From an uncultured Chryseobacterium sp. (GTDB lineage Bacteria; Bacteroidota; Bacteroidia; Flavobacteriales; Weeksellaceae), in the NCBI RefSeq assembly GCF_936933875.1, contig NZ_CAKZIK010000060.1, positions 1 through 18,207 of the forward strand: DNA of 18,207 bases. Reading direction: 5' to 3'. Made by a program: the position numbers and the translations under genes. The notes below the pieces were generated by a model. It made no database searches and was not told the origin of the DNA. It saw nothing but the letters and a program-made list of their open reading frames with translations. Every line of letters begins with the position of its first letter. The stretch's first letter is position 1. Positions 13,272 to 18,207 of the stretch are shown piece by piece.

Positions 13272-14453
13272 ATGAATTCAAATCAGTGTTCTTTCTGCGG
13301 AAGAAAAAGAAACGAAGTGCAGATGTTGGTTTCCGGGCAAACCGGATTTATCTGCGAAAACTGTATTGAACAGGCTCATGCCATTGTAAAAGACAATGTA
13401 TCGTCCACTGGATTTTCTCCTGCGGAAAGTTTGGAGGATTTAAAAAAGCCGAAAGAAATCAAGGAATTTCTGGATCAGTATGTTATTGGTCAGGATCAGG
13501 CTAAGAAACAGCTTTCTATCGCTGTTTACAATCATTATAAAAGATTGCTTCACGCGAAAGATGAAAACCGCGAAGTAGAAATCGAAAAGTCCAATATTAT
13601 TATGATTGGCGAAACCGGAACCGGTAAAACTTTACTTGCAAAAACCATCGCTAAAGAACTGAATGTTCCTTTCTGTATTGTTGATGCCACAATTCTTACA
13701 GAAGCAGGCTATGTAGGAGAAGATGTTGAAAGCATTCTTTCAAGACTGTTAATGGTGGCAGATTATGACGTTGAAAAGGCAGAAAAAGGAATTGTTTTTA
13801 TCGATGAAATTGATAAAATTGCCAGGAAATCCGATAACCCAAGTATTACGAGAGATGTTTCTGGAGAAGGTGTTCAGCAAGGTTTGTTGAAACTTTTGGA
13901 AGGAAGCATTGTGAATGTTCCACCACAAGGCGGAAGAAAACATCCGGATCAAAAATACATTCAAGTGAATACGCAAAATATCCTTTTTATTGCAGGAGGT
14001 GCGTTTGACGGAATAAAGGAAATCATCGAAAGAAGACTGAATAAACAAGCAATTGGTTTCAGCGCAGAAAAGTTGAATAAAGTAGATGAGGAAGACTTTA
14101 TTTTAAGTCAAATTAATGCGATTGATTTAAGAAAATTCGGTTTGATTCCTGAGCTTTTAGGACGTTTTCCAATTGTTACTTATCTGGATAGTCTCACTAA
14201 AGAAACCATGGTTCGAATCATGAAGGAACCTAAGAATTCAATCATCAACCAATTTATTGAACTCTTTAAAATGGATGGTATTAAACTGAATTTCAGCGAT
14301 GAAGTAATTGATGAAATTGTAGAGGAAACTATGGAAAAAGGTCTTGGCGCGAGAGGATTGAGAGGTACGACAGAAAAAGTGCTGGAAAATTATATGTTCA
14401 ACATTGGTGACCAAAAAGAGATATTATTAACAGCAGAAGACGTTAAAAAATGA
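13272..14453 (+). CDS. clpX: ATP-dependent Clp protease, ATP-binding subunit ClpX
   Basis: A 393-residue AAA+ unfoldase of the cytoplasm that feeds substrates to ClpP. In order: a zinc-binding domain with C6, C9, C28 and C31; Walker A GETGTGKT (113-120); pore loop GYVG (147-150); Walker B IVFIDEIDK (174-182); the RKH pore loop (222-224); the IGF loop (261-263) that docks ClpP; the arginine finger in LGRFP; and sensor 2 GARGLRG (359-365). All key residues are present. The Walker A second residue is Glu where E. coli has Pro. The C-terminus is short compared with E. coli ClpX (424 residues), ending in TAEDVKK. clpP is not in the window. The gene is separated from the HIT gene by a hairpin, so it probably has its own promoter, which I could not find cleanly. 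Confidence 0.98.
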   Translation: MNSNQCSFCGRKRNEVQMLVSGQTGFICENCIEQAHAIVKDNVSSTGFSPAESLEDLKKPKEIKEFLDQYVIGQDQAKKQLSIAVYNHYKRLLHAKDENREVEIEKSNIIMIGETGTGKTLLAKTIAKELNVPFCIVDATILTEAGYVGEDVESILSRLLMVADYDVEKAEKGIVFIDEIDKIARKSDNPSITRDVSGEGVQQGLLKLLEGSIVNVPPQGGRKHPDQKYIQVNTQNILFIAGGAFDGIKEIIERRLNKQAIGFSAEKLNKVDEEDFILSQINAIDLRKFGLIPELLGRFPIVTYLDSLTKETMVRIMKEPKNSIINQFIELFKMDGIKLNFSDEVIDEIVEETMEKGLGARGLRGTTEKVLENYMFNIGDQKEILLTAEDVKK

Positions 14454-14471
14454 TTTTTATTTAAAAGAAAC

Positions 14472-14502
14472 TTTGAAAAAAATAAAAATATATATATCTT
14501 TG
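14472..14502 (+). promoter_or_regulatory. Bacteroidetes-type promoter for the T9SS protein
   Basis: TTTG (14472-14475), exactly 19 bases, then TATCTTTG (14495-14502). Transcription would begin near 14509, with a leader of about 34 bases. It is AT-rich throughout and matches the consensus fully. Confidence 0.82.
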
Positions 14503-14542
14503 CTTTTGGAAAAGAATATAAAAAACACAAAACTTCCTTATA

Positions 14543-16516
14543 ATGAAAAAAAATCTATTGGCTTTGGGCGCTCTAGCCCTAGGTTTCTCATTCAACGCAC
14601 AGGTACTTACCTACGTTGGTAAAGGTGCCACCGTTACAGTGCAAAACGAAACTCTCGTTTACAGTGGTGGTGGTGTAGAATTAGGCGCAGGTGATGCTTC
14701 AAGTAAAGCTGTAGTGAACAACATGGGCGACATTATGGTTGTCGGTGCTGCAACTGATGTATTTAAAGTTGCAACAGATGCAGACTTCAGACTTCAGTTT
14801 GATGAAACTGCAGTAGCGAAAGATGTGTATGGACAGTTATATATACAAGGAATTCCACAAGGTGACGGTGTTAATACCGGTATTATAGGTACTGTTAACA
14901 AAGACTTTATAGCAGATGCAAATAATGGTACAACAGGAAGGCAACAAACGGCATTGCCTTTCCATAATTTTACAATGGCTCAGCTGAAAGGAGCGATTGG
15001 AAGTTATTTACAAACCACCAATACTTCTTTAAATTCTGCAGGACGTTTCAACTATGCGTCGGTATTTAGATGGAACAATAAAGTAGCAAGATTTGACCAG
15101 TTAACGGATGCAAATTCTGCCGTTTCTGTAGGTAATCCTACAGATTATTATATCCAACCAAGAAGAAATTCTGCAGGTACAATTATGTGGGATGCGGCAA
15201 ATGAAAAAAGAACTTTTGCTGGAACTCCTGTTTCTGATGTATCTGGGAAAACGCAATCAATCTTGTTACAAACTTCTACTGTTGATTATGGCATAAATGG
15301 TAATACCAAAAACTACTACTACGAAAGATATAACTCTTACCTAAACGATCCTTTTGAGGTAGGTGGTGGTGCTGGTGTTCCAGCTTGGTCTGATAATTAT
15401 GGTAAGAACTTAAGCCAATTTGGTAATCCCTTCTTAACCAATATAGATTTGTTTAACATTACAAATGACTCAGATGGGGATGGAGCTTCATTATCTAATG
15501 TTCAAGGTATAGCATATTATGGTGCTAATGATTTGAACTGGTATTATCAACAAACTTCATCGGGATATACGGGTACAATATATTCGAATGGTAGTATTGT
15601 TTTGGTAAATGCATCTGGAGGTGCTTTTCAAGCTGGAGACACTAATAGAGATAAATTACTCATAAAACCTATGAAAGAGGTGATGATTAAATTTACTAAC
15701 TCTACTGTTCCATCATTGAACTTTAATCCAACAAGAAGATTTGCTCAAACAGCTAGAACAGCAACATATGGTGGTGTGACAACTGCAAGAAATGTATCTG
15801 CGATTCCAGCAGATAAAATAGTAAAACAAGTTGCAGCCGTTTTATATAATGCTTCTGGAAACGAAGTTGGTAGAACATATTATGCTGTTTCTCCTTCTGC
15901 TACTACTGGTGCATCTGTAAACGCTAAGCTTCAAGGTTATGTTCAAAATTATGCAGTTTATACAAAAGAAGAGCAAGTTATAGGAGGAGAAGATTTGAGT
16001 CAACCTCAACAACTTTATATTAATGAAGCGAATGAAATCAGCTATCAAGGTAAAGAAATACCAATGATAATTAATTTCAATGAAGCATCGGTTCTTAAAT
16101 TTGAAGTTTATGAAGCAGGAGAAAGAGTTGCAAATTTGTCTAATGGTAAAAGTTTCTATATTAAAAAAGATAATGTGATTACTAAGATTAATGATGGAGA
16201 CTCAATAAATGTTTCTGGTACTAGTTATGGATTGTTTTATGAACAACCGGAAGGCGTCTTAGGCACATCAGATACCTTAAAAGGACAGACAGTTGTTGCA
16301 AAAAAAGATGCGGACTGGGTTGTTAGATTTTCATCAAACTGGAAAACTGCTGATATTGAAGTTTATTCTGCAGCAGGTCAATTAATTCATTCTAAGAAAA
16401 AAGTATCCACTTCAAGTGATTATCTTATTCCATTTAATAATAATGTAAACGGATTATTCTTAGTGAAAGCTACTTCGGAAGCGGGAGAAGTTGTAACCAA
16501 AAAAATCGTAAAATAA
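14543..16516 (+). CDS. Secreted protein with T9SS C-terminal sorting domain
   Basis: A 657-residue protein with a Sec signal peptide (MKKNLLALGALALGFSFNA, cleavage before Gln20). Its C-terminal ~70 residues (588-657) follow the type IX sorting pattern: ADIEVYSAAGQLIHSK, then VNGLFLVKATSEAG and a terminal TKKIVK. The protein should cross the outer membrane through T9SS and stay on the surface or be released. The body is rich in Gly, Asn, Ser and Thr, with many predicted strands and no enzyme motif I can identify. It includes NDSDGDGASLSN, which resembles a calcium-binding Asp/Asn loop. An adhesin or surface-layer role is plausible but unproven. It is co-transcribed with the small protein seven bases downstream. 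Confidence 0.93.
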   Translation: MKKNLLALGALALGFSFNAQVLTYVGKGATVTVQNETLVYSGGGVELGAGDASSKAVVNNMGDIMVVGAATDVFKVATDADFRLQFDETAVAKDVYGQLYIQGIPQGDGVNTGIIGTVNKDFIADANNGTTGRQQTALPFHNFTMAQLKGAIGSYLQTTNTSLNSAGRFNYASVFRWNNKVARFDQLTDANSAVSVGNPTDYYIQPRRNSAGTIMWDAANEKRTFAGTPVSDVSGKTQSILLQTSTVDYGINGNTKNYYYERYNSYLNDPFEVGGGAGVPAWSDNYGKNLSQFGNPFLTNIDLFNITNDSDGDGASLSNVQGIAYYGANDLNWYYQQTSSGYTGTIYSNGSIVLVNASGGAFQAGDTNRDKLLIKPMKEVMIKFTNSTVPSLNFNPTRRFAQTARTATYGGVTTARNVSAIPADKIVKQVAAVLYNASGNEVGRTYYAVSPSATTGASVNAKLQGYVQNYAVYTKEEQVIGGEDLSQPQQLYINEANEISYQGKEIPMIINFNEASVLKFEVYEAGERVANLSNGKSFYIKKDNVITKINDGDSINVSGTSYGLFYEQPEGVLGTSDTLKGQTVVAKKDADWVVRFSSNWKTADIEVYSAAGQLIHSKKKVSTSSDYLIPFNNNVNGLFLVKATSEAGEVVTKKIVK

Positions 16517-16523
16517 CACACCC

Positions 16524-16763
16524 ATGATGAAAAATATATTAAATAGAACGTTTTTAAGTTTGATCCTGTTTTTAGGGGTTTTAATCAATGCACAAACGCA
16601 AACAAAAACCTCTTCAATGCCTACATTACCGCCTCCAGGAGAGGAAACGGGTGATATTGGAGGTATTTCACAACCAATTGATATGTACGTTATTTGGCTT
16701 GCAGTTATTGCAATGTTGTTTATTGTATATTATGTAAAACAAAATAACAAGAAAATTGCTTAA
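16524..16763 (+). CDS. Small exported membrane protein with PID motif
   Basis: A 79-residue protein. A signal peptide (cleavage after Ala23, LINA/QTQ) is followed by a Pro/Gly-rich linker (MPTLPPPGEETGDIGGISQ) and then PID (51-53). One hydrophobic helix (54-71) and a basic tail, KQNNKK, end it. The mature protein should be a single-pass inner-membrane protein with a short outer segment. The P-I-D plus helix plus basic tail pattern recurs in flavobacterial proteins beside T9SS cargo; this is from memory. It may be a sorting or maturation aid for the upstream cargo. ATG at 16524 or 16527 is equally possible. Confidence 0.8.
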   Translation: MMKNILNRTFLSLILFLGVLINAQTQTKTSSMPTLPPPGEETGDIGGISQPIDMYVIWLAVIAMLFIVYYVKQNNKKIA

Positions 16764-16784
16764 ACAATTTTTAAATGATAAATA

Positions 16785-16814
16785 AAACTCACTGATTTAT
16801 CGGTGAGTTTTTTT
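16785..16814 (+). terminator. Strong intrinsic terminator after the T9SS unit
   Basis: AAACTCACTGAT (16785-16796) pairs with ATCGGTGAGTTT (16799-16810) over 12 positions with one G-U pair, and a run of T's follows through 16814. It closes the two-gene T9SS unit just before the thioredoxin-like gene. Confidence 0.9.
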
Positions 16815-16825
16815 ATTTTTAACCC

Positions 16826-18109
16826 ATGAAAAAAATCGTTTTGTTTTTGCTGGGATTTGTTAGCGCGAATATTGCAGCTCAGTTTACAGTAAATGTTTCT
16901 ACTTCTGAAAATTTCACACCTAAAGAGGTTTACGCTTATACTATCAATGGTTCTAAAGATATATTGGTAACTAAAGAAGTAAAAAAGGGTAATGCGTGGA
17001 ATATAAAAGTGCCACAAGCTTATACAGGGATGCTTAAATTGTATTTTCCAGAGAATAACTTCGCTACCAATTTTATTTCCGAGAATAAAGATGTTAAAAT
17101 CAATATCGTTTCTGCTAATGGAAAAGTAACAGATGTTGTTTATCTGGATGAAACGAACCGTGTAATGGATGAGGCGCAATCTAATCAAAGAAAAAGAGAA
17201 GATATTTTACCGGCACTTTATCAAATACGAGAATATTATAAGCCGGATGCAGAGTTTGGTAAGGCGATAGATAAAGAAATTGCGGGTTTATCTTCCGATT
17301 ATAAATTTAATGCAGATCAACATCCTTTTGTAAATTATTACGTTACCAATTACAATAAGTTTTTGGTTAATAATCCAACTTCTGTTGTCACTGCGGACGA
17401 TATTGTTAATTTCTTTTCTAAATCCAATTCAATGTTGGAGACCTCTACATTGATGAGACCAATTTTGGCGGATTATCTTCAAAAGTATAGCAGAGGAAAT
17501 GTGGAAGCACAAATTAATAAGCTTTTAGATGCTGTAAATCTTGAAACTCCACGTGGACAGACTGTTCTTTCCGAACTCATCGATATTTTTGATTCTATGG
17601 GAATGTCTTCCTTAAAAGATCAGTATTTAACGAAAGCCAAAAACTTAAAATGTACCATTAACGACAGGTTGGCTTCTACAATTGAAATGAACAAGAATAC
17701 AGAATTGGGTGCTAAATTTCCTAACACAGTATTTACAAGTCCAAAAAACACAGCTGCAAAGTCTATTTATGATGTGAAAGCCGATAAGAAAGTAGTTGTT
17801 TTCTGGTCCTCAACTTGTTCTCACTGCGAAGCAGAACTTCCACAGTTTATCCCTCTGTACAACCAAATGAAAGCAAAAAATATTGAAGTTATCGGGCTTT
17901 CTCTTGATGCAGACAAAAACTCTTACGAAAACAGGGTGAAGAACTTTCCATGGGTTAACGATGCAGAACTAAAAGGTTGGTACAGCAATGTTGCGGACCT
18001 TTATAACATCAAAGCAACGCCTACTTATTTCATTCTGGATGCCAACAACAACATTATAGATAAACCCGATCATATTGAAGATGTTTTTAAATATTTGGGA
18101 CTAAAATAA
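16826..18109 (+). CDS. Periplasmic thioredoxin-like (TlpA-family) protein
   Basis: A 427-residue protein with a signal peptide (cleavage before Gln19 in NIAAQF). Residues about 20-300 are an N-terminal region of strands then helices, as in many Bacteroidetes TlpA relatives with a DUF4369-like start. Residues about 300-427 are a thioredoxin domain: VVVFWSSTCSHCEAELP with the redox pair Cys331 and Cys334, VIGLSLD, and the cis-proline in ATPTYFI (Pro399). It should reduce or exchange disulfides, or serve haem or envelope protein maturation, in the periplasm. No single lipobox is seen, so it is soluble rather than anchored. It follows a strong terminator by only about 12 bases, so its promoter must overlap the terminator or it must depend on readthrough. 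Confidence 0.93.
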   Translation: MKKIVLFLLGFVSANIAAQFTVNVSTSENFTPKEVYAYTINGSKDILVTKEVKKGNAWNIKVPQAYTGMLKLYFPENNFATNFISENKDVKINIVSANGKVTDVVYLDETNRVMDEAQSNQRKREDILPALYQIREYYKPDAEFGKAIDKEIAGLSSDYKFNADQHPFVNYYVTNYNKFLVNNPTSVVTADDIVNFFSKSNSMLETSTLMRPILADYLQKYSRGNVEAQINKLLDAVNLETPRGQTVLSELIDIFDSMGMSSLKDQYLTKAKNLKCTINDRLASTIEMNKNTELGAKFPNTVFTSPKNTAAKSIYDVKADKKVVVFWSSTCSHCEAELPQFIPLYNQMKAKNIEVIGLSLDADKNSYENRVKNFPWVNDAELKGWYSNVADLYNIKATPTYFILDANNNIIDKPDHIEDVFKYLGLK

Positions 18110-18140
18110 TTTGCCACTTTTCAAAATATTTATATATTTG
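18110..18140 (+). promoter_or_regulatory. Bacteroidetes-type promoter for the tRNA gene
   Basis: TTTG (18110-18113), directly after the preceding stop codon, then 19 bases and TATATTTG (18133-18140). This is the third promoter in the window with exactly the same boxes and spacing. Confidence 0.82.
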
Positions 18141-18152
18141 CACCACTCTAAC

Positions 18153-18207
18153 GGCGAGGTAGCTCAGATGGTTAGAGCGCAGGATTCATAACCCTGAGGT
18201 CACGGGT
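18153..18207 (+). tRNA. tRNA-Met (CAT), 5' part
   Basis: The first 55 bases of a tRNA are present; the 3' end is beyond the window. The acceptor strand is GGCGAGG, the D arm is GCTC...GAGC, the anticodon arm runs CAGGA TTCATAA CCCTG with anticodon CAT at 18187-18189, and a variable loop AGGTC and the start of the T arm follow. The anticodon stem lacks the three consecutive G-C pairs expected of an initiator tRNA, so elongator Met is more likely; Ile2 with lysidine is possible but less so. Confidence 0.93.

Noticed and set aside
1..18207. CRISPR arrays, insertion sequences, prophage genes, toxin-antitoxin or other defence genes
   Set aside because: I found no spaced direct repeats, transposase or integrase motifs, or defence-domain genes; the repeats seen are short intergenic ones.

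Overview
The window looks like a piece of chromosome from a Bacteroidota member, most likely family Weeksellaceae (Chryseobacterium / Kaistella-like). Supporting signs are AT-rich DNA, repeated promoters of the Bacteroidetes type (TTTG, about 19 bases, TAnnTTTG), a protein with a type IX secretion (T9SS) sorting tail, very short lipoprotein signal peptides, and the characteristic intergenic repeats. I see no insertion sequence, phage, CRISPR array or recognisable defence system. Most of the window is core genome, with some uncharacterised envelope genes.

Layout. (1) 1-2170: the end of a phenylacetate (paa) catabolic operon, with the 3' part of paaZ and an enoyl-CoA hydratase/isomerase gene. 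(2) 2171-2343: a repeat-rich convergent gap. (3) 2344-3939 (minus): a two-winged-helix SAM methyltransferase, divergent from a DUF389 membrane protein (4048-5334). (4) 5402-10426: an uncharacterised envelope module. A promoter at 5355-5383 drives a six-helix membrane protein and a small winged-helix regulator. A terminator-like hairpin and a perfect inverted repeat (6575-6593) follow. Then comes a tight six-gene run: small membrane protein, membrane-anchored metallophosphoesterase, Coq4-like protein, small membrane protein, DUF4153/DUF4173-like membrane protein and lipoprotein, with two ATGA overlaps. (5) 10513-11019: a second lipoprotein, then 310 bases of repeats. (6) 11330-12235 (minus): dtd and a degenerate Rieske-like lipoprotein. 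(7) 12334-14453: greA with a leader hairpin and T-run, a HIT hydrolase, a terminator, then clpX. (8) 14543-16763: a T9SS-secreted protein and a tiny PID-motif membrane protein, closed by a strong terminator. (9) 16826-18109: a periplasmic thioredoxin-like protein. (10) 18153 to the end: the start of tRNA-Met(CAT) behind a near-consensus promoter.

How the genes work together: the paa genes open and process the phenylacetyl-CoA ring. GreA, HIT hydrolase, ClpX, Dtd and tRNA-Met are housekeeping genes for transcription, proteolysis and translation quality control. The envelope module has no known joint function, but its regulator, palindromic candidate operator and overlapping genes suggest one regulated unit. 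The most interesting points are that module and its operator, the Coq4-like protein in a lineage expected to use menaquinone, the hairpin with T-run in the greA leader, the Rieske-like lipoprotein whose two ligand histidines are replaced, and the DinB/DUF1569-like domain fused to PaaZ.
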